Shown here: one piece after another, positions 1 through 7,522 of the stretch
Layout of the letters: the number at the start of each line of letters is the position of its first letter
Numbering within the stretch: the first letter of the stretch is position 1
Assembly: GCA_947591175.1 (NCBI GenBank)
Contig: CANQDB010000040.1
Location: 1-10,807 of the forward strand
Length of the DNA: 10,807 nucleotides
Origin: an uncultured Bacilli bacterium
Lineage (GTDB): Bacteria > Bacillota_I > Bacilli_A > RF39 > UBA660
Direction: 5' to 3'
The notes under the pieces: generated by a model
What the model was told of the DNA's origin: nothing
What the model saw: the letters and a program-made list of their open reading frames with translations, nothing else
Database searches by the model: none
Translations under genes and position numbers: made by a program

Positions 1-1132
1 TATCACCTTTTAATTCGATTAGCTCTTTAACGTCAGGCTTTTTCCAAGCCCAAATTCCAGTGTAAGTCGAAGTTTCTTTTAAACTTCCATCTTCTTGCCT
101 TACAGCATTTACTAAAGTAATCTTACCAGCGTTTTCTTCACTCTTTTCATCGATTAGTTCAAAGATTCTGTTGGCTCCCGCTAAGGCTAAGGCAATCGAA
201 TTATATTGTTGAGATAATTGATTGATATGCATGGTGAAACCTCTTGTCAAAAGTAAGAAAGAAGCGATGGCTCCAACTGATAAAGTGTTTGTTTTAATAG
301 CCAAGAAGCCGCCTAAAATAGCAATTACGACATAGACTAAGTAACCGATGTTTCCCATAATCGGCATAATGATGTTGGCATAAATATTAGCGTTTTTCGT
401 GTTTTCATATAATTCTTCATTTAGTTTATCAAAGTTCTTTTTAGCTTCGTCTTCGTGAGTAAAAACTTGAACGACCTTTTGACCATCGATCATCTCTTCA
501 ATGTAAGCATTTACTTTGGCAACTGTCTTTTGTCTTGCAATAAAGTAAGTTGCGGATTTTCTACCTAAGTATCTCGCAATAAAGAGCATAAAACTAACAC
601 CAACGACAATCATAAGTGTCAAATAAACGTTTAGGGTTAGCATCGAGATAAAGGCCGCTATAATTAGGACCGCATTAGAAACACAGTTTGGAATACTTTG
701 CGAAATCATCTCTCTTAAGGCATCAGTATCATTGATATAGTAACTCATAATATCACCATGATTATTGTCGTCGAAATAACGAATTGGTAAAGTTTCCATA
801 TGTCTAAACATATCGTCACGAATTTGTTTTAAAACACCTTGACTGACATTAATTGTTAGTCGTGAATAAAGCCAAGTCGTAAATACTCCGATAGCATAGA
901 CGAAAGCCATAACTCCAATTGCTTGAAAAAGTGGCGTAAAGATAGGATTCTCTTGGCCTATTAAAGGTGTAATGTAATCATCGATTAGAACTTGTAAAAA
1001 TAACTGGCCATAAACGTGACAAATAGAACTTATAATGATGGCTACAATAATTACAAATAATTGTTTCTTAAACCTGGTAGTAATATATTTTAGTAATCGT
1101 AGGAGTGTATGTTTTCCTTTTCTTTTACTCAT
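1..1132 (-). CDS. Heterodimeric ABC exporter, second half-transporter (partial, membrane domain only)
   Basis: This is the N-terminal part (377 codons) of an ABC exporter half-transporter that runs off the left edge. The start is the ATG at 1132-1130, giving MSKRKGKHTLLRLLKYI, and the frame stays open to position 1. Hydrophobic segments near residues 23-42, 65-85, 150-185 and 255-300 fit the six-helix exporter membrane domain. The coupling-helix region reads RDDMFRHMETLPIRYFDD, and the fragment ends in the linker leading to the nucleotide-binding domain (GIWAWKKPDV). The ATP-binding domain is outside the window. The start overlaps the last 8 bases of the preceding exporter gene, with an AAGGA-like ribosome binding site inside that gene, so the two are translationally coupled. 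In the LmrCD/TM287-288 family this longer partner normally carries the catalytic Walker B glutamate. That is expected here but cannot be seen. The substrate is unknown; a multidrug or lipid-like compound is the family norm. Confidence 0.93.
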   Translation of the reverse strand, partial: MSKRKGKHTLLRLLKYITTRFKKQLFVIIVAIIISSICHVYGQLFLQVLIDDYITPLIGQENPIFTPLFQAIGVMAFVYAIGVFTTWLYSRLTINVSQGVLKQIRDDMFRHMETLPIRYFDDNNHGDIMSYYINDTDALREMISQSIPNCVSNAVLIIAAFISMLTLNVYLTLMIVVGVSFMLFIARYLGRKSATYFIARQKTVAKVNAYIEEMIDGQKVVQVFTHEDEAKKNFDKLNEELYENTKNANIYANIIMPIMGNIGYLVYVVIAILGGFLAIKTNTLSVGAIASFLLLTRGFTMHINQLSQQYNSIALALAGANRIFELIDEKSEENAGKITLVNAVRQEDGSLKETSTYTGIWAWKKPDVKELIELKGD

Positions 1133-2852
1133 CGGAATCAATTCCTTTAACTTGAGAATTGTATACTTCTTGATAAATTTTATTCTTTTTGAGTAAATTT
1201 TGAGGTGTATCAAAAGCAGATATTTCACCATTATCTAGAACAATAACACGATCACAATCCTCGACACTAGAAATTCTTTGAGCAATTATTATCTTCGTGA
1301 CTTCCGGAATATATTCACGGAATGATTTACGAATCATGGCGTCAGTTCTAGTATCGACAGCGCTGGTAGAGTCATCTAGAATAATGATTTTTGGACTTTT
1401 TAGTAAGGCTCTAGCAATACATAGTCTTTGTTTTTGACCACCACTAACGTTGGTTCCACCTTGATCGATATAGGTGTCATACTTATCTTTAAATTTAGTG
1501 ATAAATTCGTTACAACAGGCAATCTCACAGACCTTTTTGATTTCTTCTAAAGTAGCATCTTTTTTACCCCATTGTAGATTTTCTTTAATAGTACCACTAA
1601 ATAAGACGTTCTTTTGTAAAACGACGGCGACGGAATCACGAAGCGTTTTAATATCGTAGTCTCTTACATCTTGACCCGAGATCTTAATACTTCCAGAAGT
1701 AACATCATAAAGTCTTGGAATCAAATTGACAAGTGTACTTTTACTTGAACCAATACCGCCGATAATACCGATCATTTCGCCAGATTTGATTTTTAAATTG
1801 ATATTTTTTAGGACGTCTTTGCCTTTTGTATAAGCAAATGTTACATTTTGAAATTCAATTTCGCCATTTGGCACTTCGGTTAATGATTTCTTATTATTTT
1901 TTATACTTGGAACTTCATCTAAGACTTCGATAACTCTTTTCATCGAAGGAATCGAAATAATACAGTTTACATAGACCATCGAAAGCATCATGAAACTATT
2001 TAAGATTTGAGCAGCATACGTGATGACACCTGTTAGTTCTCCAGCTGTAAGTGAACCCAAAACAACATAACGTGAACCGATTAGACAAATTAAAACAATG
2101 GCACTATAAATACAAAATCTCATAATTGGCGTATTTAAAACTACCAATTTTTCAGCTTTGATAAAGTTATGGTAAATCTTATTAGAAATCTTATCGAATT
2201 TTTTAATTTCGGTATCTTCTTGGACGTACGATTTGACAACACGGATACCTCTTACGTTTTCTTGAACTCGATTATTTAGGTCATCGTAAGTTCTAAAGAC
2301 ACTCTCAAATAGAGGATGGGCTTTGTTGGCAATGAAAAATAGTAGAAAGCCAAGAACTGGAGCCACAATTAAAAATATAACTGATAGATTGGGACTTATC
2401 GTATAGACCATGAATAAAGAAAAAATAAACATAAGTGGTGCTCTTATAGCAATACGAATAAGCATTTGATAAGTCATTTGAATGTTATTAACATCGGTCG
2501 TAAGTCTCGTAACAAGACTAGAAGATGAGAACTTTTCGATATTCGAAAATGAATAATCTTGAATCTTGTAGTACATATCGTGTCTTAAATTTTTAGCAAA
2601 GCCACTTGAAGCAATAGCCGCATAACGACTCGATAAGTAACCAAAAATTAAAGATAAAAAGGAAATAGCGATTAAAACACCACCTATAACAATAATCGTA
2701 TTTAAATCGCGACCATTAATACCATCATCGATTATTTTAGTCATAATGATAGGTATTAACACATCTAGAATAACTTCTAAAGAAATAAAAACCATAGTTA
2801 GAATACTAACTACTTTGTACTCCCGAACTGCTTTTGAAATCTTTTTTATCAT
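1125..2852 (-). CDS. Heterodimeric ABC exporter, first half-transporter with degenerate ATP site
   Basis: A complete 575-residue half-transporter in the inner membrane, with membrane helices at about 15-38, 54-75, 134-152, 156-175, 246-266 and 275-298, followed by a nucleotide-binding domain. Visible motifs are A-loop Tyr341, Walker A GGIGSSKST (365-373), Q-loop Gln413, signature VSGGQ (469-473), Walker B ILDD (491-494) and the switch loop IIIAQRIS (521-528). Two catalytic positions are changed: Asp494 replaces the general-base Glu, and Gln525 replaces the switch His. This is the known pattern of the non-catalytic site in heterodimeric exporters of the LmrCD/TM287-288 type. The third Walker A glycine is Ser370, which may be normal for this subfamily. 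The ATG at 2852 has GAGG eight bases upstream, and a promoter lies at 2884-2913. The downstream gene overlaps by 8 bases and encodes the partner. Substrate specificity cannot be read from the sequence. Confidence 0.95.
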   Translation of the reverse strand: MIKKISKAVREYKVVSILTMVFISLEVILDVLIPIIMTKIIDDGINGRDLNTIIVIGGVLIAISFLSLIFGYLSSRYAAIASSGFAKNLRHDMYYKIQDYSFSNIEKFSSSSLVTRLTTDVNNIQMTYQMLIRIAIRAPLMFIFSLFMVYTISPNLSVIFLIVAPVLGFLLFFIANKAHPLFESVFRTYDDLNNRVQENVRGIRVVKSYVQEDTEIKKFDKISNKIYHNFIKAEKLVVLNTPIMRFCIYSAIVLICLIGSRYVVLGSLTAGELTGVITYAAQILNSFMMLSMVYVNCIISIPSMKRVIEVLDEVPSIKNNKKSLTEVPNGEIEFQNVTFAYTKGKDVLKNINLKIKSGEMIGIIGGIGSSKSTLVNLIPRLYDVTSGSIKISGQDVRDYDIKTLRDSVAVVLQKNVLFSGTIKENLQWGKKDATLEEIKKVCEIACCNEFITKFKDKYDTYIDQGGTNVSGGQKQRLCIARALLKSPKIIILDDSTSAVDTRTDAMIRKSFREYIPEVTKIIIAQRISSVEDCDRVIVLDNGEISAFDTPQNLLKKNKIYQEVYNSQVKGIDSDE

Positions 2853-2883
2853 AAATGACGCCTCAATTCTAATGTTCTTAACT

Positions 2884-2913
2884 ATTATATCAAATGAAAT
2901 CTATTTTATTCAA
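2884..2913 (-). promoter_or_regulatory. Sigma-70-type promoter of the ABC exporter operon
   Basis: On the minus strand a -35-like TTGAAT (2913-2908) is followed after 18 bases by a perfect -10 TATAAT (2889-2884). The -10 is preceded by TG at the extended -10 position (TGATATAAT). The predicted start site is near 2877, leaving a leader of about 25 bases before the ATG at 2852. It lies just downstream of the terminator of the sirtuin operon, so the exporter pair is probably an independent unit. No operator repeat or regulator gene is evident nearby. Confidence 0.7.
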
Positions 2914-2933
2914 TAAAAGAATTATAGCAATAG

Positions 2934-2968
2934 AAAAAAGTGATGGATCTTTTAGTGTCTACCACTTT
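2934..2968 (-). terminator. Intrinsic terminator after the sirtuin gene
   Basis: The minus-strand transcript can form a hairpin with arms AAAGUGGU (2968-2961) and AUCACUUU (2944-2937). These give eight pairs including one G-U, with limited extra pairing inside. A run of six U (2939-2934) follows and overlaps the end of the stem. It sits about 40 bases after the sirtuin stop codon and upstream of the exporter promoter, as expected for the end of the cardiolipin synthase operon. The other strand has no good U-run, so termination should work only for minus-strand transcripts. Confidence 0.75.
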
Positions 2969-3006
2969 TATTTGATCAAATTATAACTTATATTATTTTG
3001 GACTTT

Positions 3007-3723
3007 TTATACTTGGGAAAATACTTTACCTAGACTATCATTTATTACTAAATTAGCCATGTGATCATATGGTGTGATACTACGATTTATCAAAACTAAA
3101 TATTTACCATTAAAATATCTGATTAAACCACTAGCAGGATATACCGTTAAAGAGGTGCCGGCCACAATTAGCATATCGGCTTTACTAATGGCTTCAATTG
3201 CAGCATTAACTGTCTTGTTATCTAGACCTTCTTCATAGAGTACAACATCCGGTTTTATGGTTCCACCACATGTGCATTTGGGAATACCAATACTATCAAA
3301 AACATATTCTGCATCATAAAACTTATTACAATCCATACAATAATTTCTTAAGATGCTTCCATGTAATTCATAAACTACTTTAGAGCCTGCTTTTTGATGA
3401 AGTCCATCGATATTTTGAGTGACAATGGCTTTTACTTTTCCTTTTTTCTCAAGTTCTGCTAATTTTAGATGTGTTATATTAGGTTCATACTTTAGACTAT
3501 TCAACTTATCTTTATAAAACTTATAGAACTCTTCGGTATTATTCATGAAAAAGGTATGACTTAAGATTTCTTCTGGAGGATATTTATATTGTTGATTATA
3601 TAAACCATCGGCACTTCGAAAGTCTGGTATACCACTTTCCGTTGAAACACCGGCACCACCAAAGAAAACAATGTTATTACTCTCAGCTAACATATTTTTA
3701 AATTGTTTTATTTTTTCATCCAT
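3007..3723 (-). CDS. cobB: NAD-dependent protein deacylase (sirtuin, SIR2 family)
   Basis: A complete 238-residue sirtuin, which removes acyl groups from lysine side chains in the cytoplasm while consuming NAD. The NAD-binding motif GAGVSTESGIPDFRS spans 23-37, TQNIDGLHQKAG spans 102-113, and the catalytic His121 lies in ELHGS. Four zinc ligands are present as Cys129/Cys132 and Cys150/Cys152. The second Rossmann signature GTSLTVYPAS spans 189-198, and LVLIN follows at 209-213. The size matches single-domain bacterial sirtuins, and the region after DFRS resembles the SrtN/TmSir2 type. I do not see the Tyr-x-x-Arg motif of desuccinylases, so deacetylation is more likely. It follows the methyltransferase gene by 20 bases, with AGGAG about 12 bases before the ATG, and is last in its operon. 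The protein target cannot be inferred. Confidence 0.95.
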   Translation of the reverse strand: MDEKIKQFKNMLAESNNIVFFGGAGVSTESGIPDFRSADGLYNQQYKYPPEEILSHTFFMNNTEEFYKFYKDKLNSLKYEPNITHLKLAELEKKGKVKAIVTQNIDGLHQKAGSKVVYELHGSILRNYCMDCNKFYDAEYVFDSIGIPKCTCGGTIKPDVVLYEEGLDNKTVNAAIEAISKADMLIVAGTSLTVYPASGLIRYFNGKYLVLINRSITPYDHMANLVINDSLGKVFSQV

Positions 3724-3743
3724 GGTTATTTAAATTCTCCTAT

Positions 3744-4508
3744 TTATTGTTTTTGAGCCGTAATTCCATAATATCTTCTTACTAATAAAATACCTTTGTC
3801 AGTCGTATGTGACTTAATATATTTATCTAATAATTCCATATCAATATCTAACTCAAGATTATCATTTTCTCTTTCTTCAGAGAAATCTAATAAGATTGGT
3901 GTTTTTAATAACAAGGTTAGTAAATCTTCCTTTGTTTTATAATACTCTCTAATATGGATTGGTACTAGTTCCACATTTTTGAACCCCGCATCAATGATAT
4001 TTTCGTAATCAATTAGGCTGATTGGTTTTATATCATTATAGGCTTGGCCTTTCTTAAATAATCTCTTTAGTTCCCAACAATCTAATTTATCAACACCTCT
4101 TATAATTAATAGGCCATTGTCTTTTAAAGTATCATATATTTGACGAGCATCAATACAAGTGTGTCGTGCTACGACGATATCAAAATAGTTATTTTCAGTA
4201 GTCATCTTTAAATTGTCCATCTGTTTAAACTTGATGTTTTGACGATTTGACTTTTTTAAATTTTCGTTGGCTGTCTTGATCATTTCGCTTGAAAAATCAG
4301 TTCCAAGTATTTCTTTAACTTGTGGAAAATACTTTATGACTTTTTCGCCTCCACCAGTTCCTAAATCGAGTATTTTGGATTCCTTAGTGGCGTTTTTATT
4401 TAGTATTTCGTACAAATCCCAATTTGTTAAAGATTCATCGGTTCTTTTAATATTACTGAAATCCCAGTTTTTTACTTTTTCATAAAAATCTAATTCATTT
4501 TTTGGCAT
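3744..4508 (-). CDS. Class I SAM-dependent methyltransferase, substrate unknown
   Basis: A complete 254-residue protein with a Rossmann-type methyltransferase core. Motif I is ILDLGTGGGE (46-55), the acidic end of strand 2 is in GTDFS (69-73), and a motif IV-like segment FDIVVARHTC lies at 109-118. LLIIRGVD (133-140) and the closing strand GILLVRRYYGI (239-249) fit the rest of the fold. The N-terminal 40 residues and the acidic stretch near 210-225 are outside the core and may bind substrate. No signal peptide or membrane segment is seen, so it should be cytoplasmic. The ATG at 4508 has AGGAGG about nine bases upstream, and the gene lies 13 bases after the CYTH-like gene and 20 before the sirtuin gene. 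Nothing in the sequence points firmly to an RNA, protein or small-molecule acceptor. Confidence 0.85.
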   Translation of the reverse strand: MPKNELDFYEKVKNWDFSNIKRTDESLTNWDLYEILNKNATKESKILDLGTGGGEKVIKYFPQVKEILGTDFSSEMIKTANENLKKSNRQNIKFKQMDNLKMTTENNYFDIVVARHTCIDARQIYDTLKDNGLLIIRGVDKLDCWELKRLFKKGQAYNDIKPISLIDYENIIDAGFKNVELVPIHIREYYKTKEDLLTLLLKTPILLDFSEERENDNLELDIDMELLDKYIKSHTTDKGILLVRRYYGITAQKQ

Positions 4509-4521
4509 TTAATTTTTCCTC

Positions 4522-5106
4522 CTATCTATTTAATAATTTGTTTAACATATTTTCTGCTTTTTTGACAAAGTAGTTATTATTATCGATTGGTAAATCGAGA
4601 TCTCGAAGAATTTTAATTATATTAGGAATTGTATTCCAAGCAGTGTTTTCTTTTGTTTCAATTTCTAATAATAAATCTTCATTCTCAATAATTTTTAAGA
4701 TAATGTTAAAATCTTCTTTAAAGTAGATAATATCCTTTTCTTTTATATTCATTATTTCAATGTAGCCAAGAGCCTTAAATAAAGTTTTGGCTTCTGCAAT
4801 ATCTTTTATATAACAATTAATAGACTCCTGTTTTAATATACTTCCGTCTTCAGCGATATCCTTCCTCTTAAAGGTTATAGTTTGGAATATCTCATCTTTA
4901 TAGACTATATATCTTATAATAATGGACTTAGCTAAAATTTCTCTTGTGGATAAATTATCGATATCTAAATCACTTGGAATATAATAATAATCATCTAAGG
5001 AAAACTCTTGATTCTCTTTAAAACCCTTATTTAATAATTCCTTTATAAAGTTTTCTTTAGTTTCCAATATTTTAACTGTTACTTCATTACTTTTTTTAAT
5101 GGACAT
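4522..5106 (-). CDS. CYTH-like (triphosphate tunnel / class IV cyclase-like) protein
   Basis: A 194-residue cytoplasmic protein that looks like a CYTH domain, the fold of class IV adenylate cyclases and thiamine or inorganic triphosphatases. Supporting features are an N-terminal EVTVK (8-12) where the family has ExExK, charged residues on successive strands (Arg65, Lys80, Arg81, Glu94), a helix ending in KALGY (111-115), the strand set KDIIYFKEDFNIILKI (124-139) and the acidic strand LLLEIE (145-150). The C-terminal helix carries YFVKKAENMLNKLL. The second Glu of ExExK is Thr10, and the usual Asp-Val strand is replaced by Lys138, so activity may be altered. I start it at the ATG at 5106, which has GAGGAA about eight bases upstream and lies 17 bases after the preceding stop. 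A longer reading to 5163 would overlap the cardiolipin synthase gene without a ribosome binding site. Substrate is unknown; the family call is moderate. Confidence 0.68.
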   Translation of the reverse strand: MSIKKSNEVTVKILETKENFIKELLNKGFKENQEFSLDDYYYIPSDLDIDNLSTREILAKSIIIRYIVYKDEIFQTITFKRKDIAEDGSILKQESINCYIKDIAEAKTLFKALGYIEIMNIKEKDIIYFKEDFNIILKIIENEDLLLEIETKENTAWNTIPNIIKILRDLDLPIDNNNYFVKKAENMLNKLLNR

Positions 5107-5123
5107 ATCTAAAATTCCTCTTC

Positions 5124-6629
5124 CTAAAATAAAGGAGCAAATAATCTTAAGACAGCTTGCCAAATAGATTTTATAAAGCCTATCTTAACATCTTTATCTT
5201 CTAATTTTTGACTATCTTTAAAGGTGTTTTCAAAATCTTTTCGAACATCTTTTAAAGTGCTCACTTGTTCCATATAAATACCATTTTCAAAATGCAAATA
5301 TAGACTTCGATAATCCATATTGATAGTCCCTACTACTCCTCTTAAATCGTCGGATAAGAACACTTTCGAGTGAACGAAACCTTTGATGTACTTATAGATA
5401 TGAACTCCACTATCGTGTAAGACTTTAAAGAAAGAAGTCGTTTGAGTATAAACTATTTTCTTATCGGGAATACCTGGAACAACAATTCTCACGTCTACTC
5501 CTCTTTTTGCAGCACGACATAGAGCATTAACCATATCAGTATCGATAATCAAATAAGGAGTCATAATGTAGAGGTAATCTTTAGCACTATTAATCATATT
5601 AATGTAGACATCTTCACCGATTAAGTCTTTGTGAAGAGGGGCTACTCCATAAGGAATTACATAGCCATCTTTTTTAATAGTGTTATCAAATGAATACTTA
5701 AATTTCGTAATATCTTTATCTTCTTCAGTATTGGCATTCCATAAAGATAAGAACATAACTGTCATATTCCAAATGGCGTCTCCTTCTATTTTTATACCAT
5801 TATCTTTCCAAATACCATAAGGGCTTCCTTCGTTAATGTATTCATCACTTAGGTTTACGCCTCCTGAAAAGGCTACTTTACCATCGATAATAGTCATTTT
5901 ACGATGATCGCGGTTATTCATAAATATTCCTCTAAAAGGACTTAATTTATTGAAAGAAATACATTTAATACCAAAATTTGCTAATTGTTTGGCATAATTA
6001 GTTGAAAGTAAGGCAATTGTTCCCATATCGTCATACATGATACGAACGTCTACCCCTTCTCTTGCTTTTTCTTTTAAGATATCGAGTATACCATTCCACA
6101 TTTTTCCTTCGTTAATGATAAAGTACTCGAGAAAAATAAACTTTTTAGCTTTCTTTAGTTCTTTTAATAATTCGGGATAAAACTTTTCACCAAAATCATA
6201 GTAAGTGACTTTATTATTGGTGCTTACAAAATGATTTGTCCGATTAAGCAAATATTCTATGTTATCTAGTTCTTTATCTTTAATTTCTTTTGCTACTTTA
6301 GGGTCTTGTACAAGTTCTTCTTTATATTTATTCTCATACTTAAAAATGTTTTTCAAGAGTTTATTTTTAGAATAGTTTTTACCTAAAGTTATCAATAAAA
6401 TAGTCCCAAAGATCGGAAAAATCAAAACTAGGATAATCCAAGGAACATCGTTTGAAAGTCTTGTACTATCTTTCAAGATACCTAAGACGATTAAGACACT
6501 CGCCAAGCTATAGAACAAAGTAATAATGCCTATATAATTATAGAAGAATAAACGAATGATAATGGCAAAACCAAATTGTAAAATTAGACCTAAAATGACG
6601 ATTATGGCTCTTTTAATTGCATTTAGCAT
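5124..6629 (-). CDS. cls: Cardiolipin synthase (PLD superfamily)
   Basis: A 501-residue membrane enzyme of the phospholipase D superfamily that joins two phosphatidylglycerol molecules into cardiolipin and glycerol. Hydrophobic segments lie near residues 7-27, 32-52 and 63-82, followed by two PLD catalytic domains. The first HKD motif is HRKMTIID (242-249) with the following SGGVNLSDEY. The second is HSKVFLSD (420-427), followed by VVGTINMDYRS. Length and order match the standard bacterial Cls with N-terminal membrane helices. I choose the ATG at 6629 because AAGGAG lies about ten bases upstream and the hydrophobic N-terminus begins there. A start at 6689 would place 20 polar codons inside the terminator hairpin. 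It is the first gene of a four-gene operon with the CYTH-like, methyltransferase and sirtuin genes. Confidence 0.95.
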   Translation of the reverse strand: MLNAIKRAIIVILGLILQFGFAIIIRLFFYNYIGIITLFYSLASVLIVLGILKDSTRLSNDVPWIILVLIFPIFGTILLITLGKNYSKNKLLKNIFKYENKYKEELVQDPKVAKEIKDKELDNIEYLLNRTNHFVSTNNKVTYYDFGEKFYPELLKELKKAKKFIFLEYFIINEGKMWNGILDILKEKAREGVDVRIMYDDMGTIALLSTNYAKQLANFGIKCISFNKLSPFRGIFMNNRDHRKMTIIDGKVAFSGGVNLSDEYINEGSPYGIWKDNGIKIEGDAIWNMTVMFLSLWNANTEEDKDITKFKYSFDNTIKKDGYVIPYGVAPLHKDLIGEDVYINMINSAKDYLYIMTPYLIIDTDMVNALCRAAKRGVDVRIVVPGIPDKKIVYTQTTSFFKVLHDSGVHIYKYIKGFVHSKVFLSDDLRGVVGTINMDYRSLYLHFENGIYMEQVSTLKDVRKDFENTFKDSQKLEDKDVKIGFIKSIWQAVLRLFAPLF

Positions 6630-6653
6630 AAATATGAACTCCTTTATTTTGGT

Positions 6654-6689
6654 AAAAAAATTGAGTAGACAATTTTCTTGTATACTCAA
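6654..6689 (-). terminator. Intrinsic terminator of the glycosyltransferase/glf operon
   Basis: The minus-strand transcript forms a hairpin with an outer seven-base-pair stem UUGAGUA (6689-6683) and UACUCAA (6667-6661). A single U/C mismatch follows, then a four-pair inner stem ACAA/UUGU around the loop GAAAA (6677-6673). Seven U (6660-6654) follow immediately. It lies about 44 bases after the family 2 glycosyltransferase stop codon and ends 24 bases before the cardiolipin synthase ATG. It should stop transcripts of the upstream operon. Its first arm overlaps the predicted start of the cls promoter. Confidence 0.85.
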
Positions 6690-6698
6690 ATTATATCA
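6690..6698 (-). promoter_or_regulatory. Candidate extended -10 promoter for the cardiolipin synthase operon
   Basis: The minus strand reads TGATATAAT, an extended -10 element with a perfect TATAAT (6695-6690). No good -35 stands at 16-18 bases; the position holds TCCTAT, and a TTGAAA (6713-6708) is only 12 bases away, which is too close. The predicted start is an A near 6683, giving a leader of about 54 bases to the ATG at 6629. Such a transcript would lack nearly all of the first arm of the adjacent terminator hairpin. It is the only promoter-like sequence I see between the upstream terminator and cls. Confidence 0.5.
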
Positions 6699-6732
6699 TG
6701 TTATCTATTTCAATAGGATGAAATATCAAATT

Positions 6733-7521
6733 TTATGAAGATATTTTATTACTTTTTTCACTCTTGCTATAAAAATGATTTAATCTTTTAGCAAACCATT
6801 CAGGCCAAAAGCGTTTGAATATTTCTAGGTCTTCTTTGGTTCTATGATTTGCATTAATCGTTTTGGTAGTTTCTGATTCTTCGTGAACACGATGTCCCAT
6901 CAAACACTTCGAAATAAATATGAAATCTCCTTTTTGTTTCGATAATGTTTCCCAAGCATGCCAATCGATATCACAAGTCATATTGTATTCAAAGACTGGA
7001 AAGTTTAATTTTTCTTTTTGAAAAGTGACAGCAGGACAACAGATGGCATTTCCAAAGCGAATAACAAATCGTTTTACCCATTTTTTAGATGTAAGGAAGG
7101 AGAAACGTAATGGTGTTATTAAAATTCGTTTAATACGCAAATTTGTATTTTTGTATACTTTTTTATAATTTCGTATTTCATAACAATCAGTAAATAAGAT
7201 AATAGATTCTTTCTTTTTTTGGTAGGCTTCTACAATTTCTTCGGCATAGGTCGGATCATATATATCATCTTGGTGAGCAATGGTTACAAGTGGTGTTTTA
7301 GCAGCCTTAATGGCAAAATCGAAATCCCCTCCAATAGAAGTGTGCTTTCCTTCAACAATTTTTAATTTATATTTTTTGGCTATCTTTTGAATAAAGTTAT
7401 TATTGGTAGTTGTCGCAATCAAAACCTCACTCGAATATGTTTGATTTAAAACTGATTGGATACATTCTTCTAAATAATTACTTTCTTTATAAGCCAAGAC
7501 AACAAAAGTATGTAATTTCAT
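6733..7521 (-). CDS. Family 2 glycosyltransferase
   Basis: A 262-residue GT-A fold glycosyltransferase that transfers a sugar from a nucleotide donor. The N-terminus HTFVVLAYKESNYLEECIQS is typical of GT2, and ECIQSVLNQTY (19-29) is the classical helix. HQDD (83-86) is the metal and donor-binding DxD-type motif. CPAVTF (162-167), DIDWHAWE (184-191, probable catalytic acid region) and GHRVHEES (209-216) complete the core. No membrane helix is present; it probably acts at the cytoplasmic face. I prefer the ATG at 7521: AGGTGA lies five bases upstream and the ATG follows the glf stop by one base (TAA-A-ATG). A GTG at 7530 would add three residues but has no ribosome binding site. Being directly downstream of glf suggests a galactofuranosyltransferase or a partner enzyme, which is inference. 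It is the last gene before the terminator at 6654-6689. Confidence 0.9.
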   Translation of the reverse strand: MKLHTFVVLAYKESNYLEECIQSVLNQTYSSEVLIATTTNNNFIQKIAKKYKLKIVEGKHTSIGGDFDFAIKAAKTPLVTIAHQDDIYDPTYAEEIVEAYQKKKESIILFTDCYEIRNYKKVYKNTNLRIKRILITPLRFSFLTSKKWVKRFVIRFGNAICCPAVTFQKEKLNFPVFEYNMTCDIDWHAWETLSKQKGDFIFISKCLMGHRVHEESETTKTINANHRTKEDLEIFKRFWPEWFAKRLNHFYSKSEKSNKISS

Positions 7522-7522
7522 T

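Noticed and set aside
1474..1659. Short plus-strand open frames here and at 4267-4485 and 6556-6738.
   Set aside because: They are antisense to the exporter, methyltransferase and cardiolipin synthase genes, are hydrophobic or low-complexity, and lack independent coding evidence.
2970..2981. Perfect 12-base palindrome ATTTGATCAAAT between the sirtuin stop and the terminator.
   Set aside because: It lies at the 3' end of an operon, is AT-rich and short, has no second copy near a promoter, and is not in a position to act as an operator.
2981..2988. TATAAT-like sequence (TTATAATTT on the minus strand) upstream of the 2934-2968 terminator.
   Set aside because: Any transcript started there would immediately meet the intact terminator, no -35 is evident, and such sequences are common in AT-rich DNA.
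5107..5163. N-terminal extension of the CYTH-like protein (19 extra residues).
   Set aside because: It overlaps the end of cls, lacks a ribosome binding site, and the ATG at 5106 has a strong one and fits the family start.
3007..6629. Possible anti-phage defence cluster, because SIR2, PLD and triphosphate-tunnel folds all occur in defence systems.
   Set aside because: The sirtuin is the small zinc-binding deacylase type, the PLD protein is a standard membrane cardiolipin synthase, and no nuclease, helicase, toxin or mobile gene is nearby.
6630..6689. N-terminal extension of cardiolipin synthase from an ATG at 6689.
   Set aside because: The added codons lie in the terminator hairpin and leader. 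The ATG at 6629 has AAGGAG upstream and begins the hydrophobic N-terminus.
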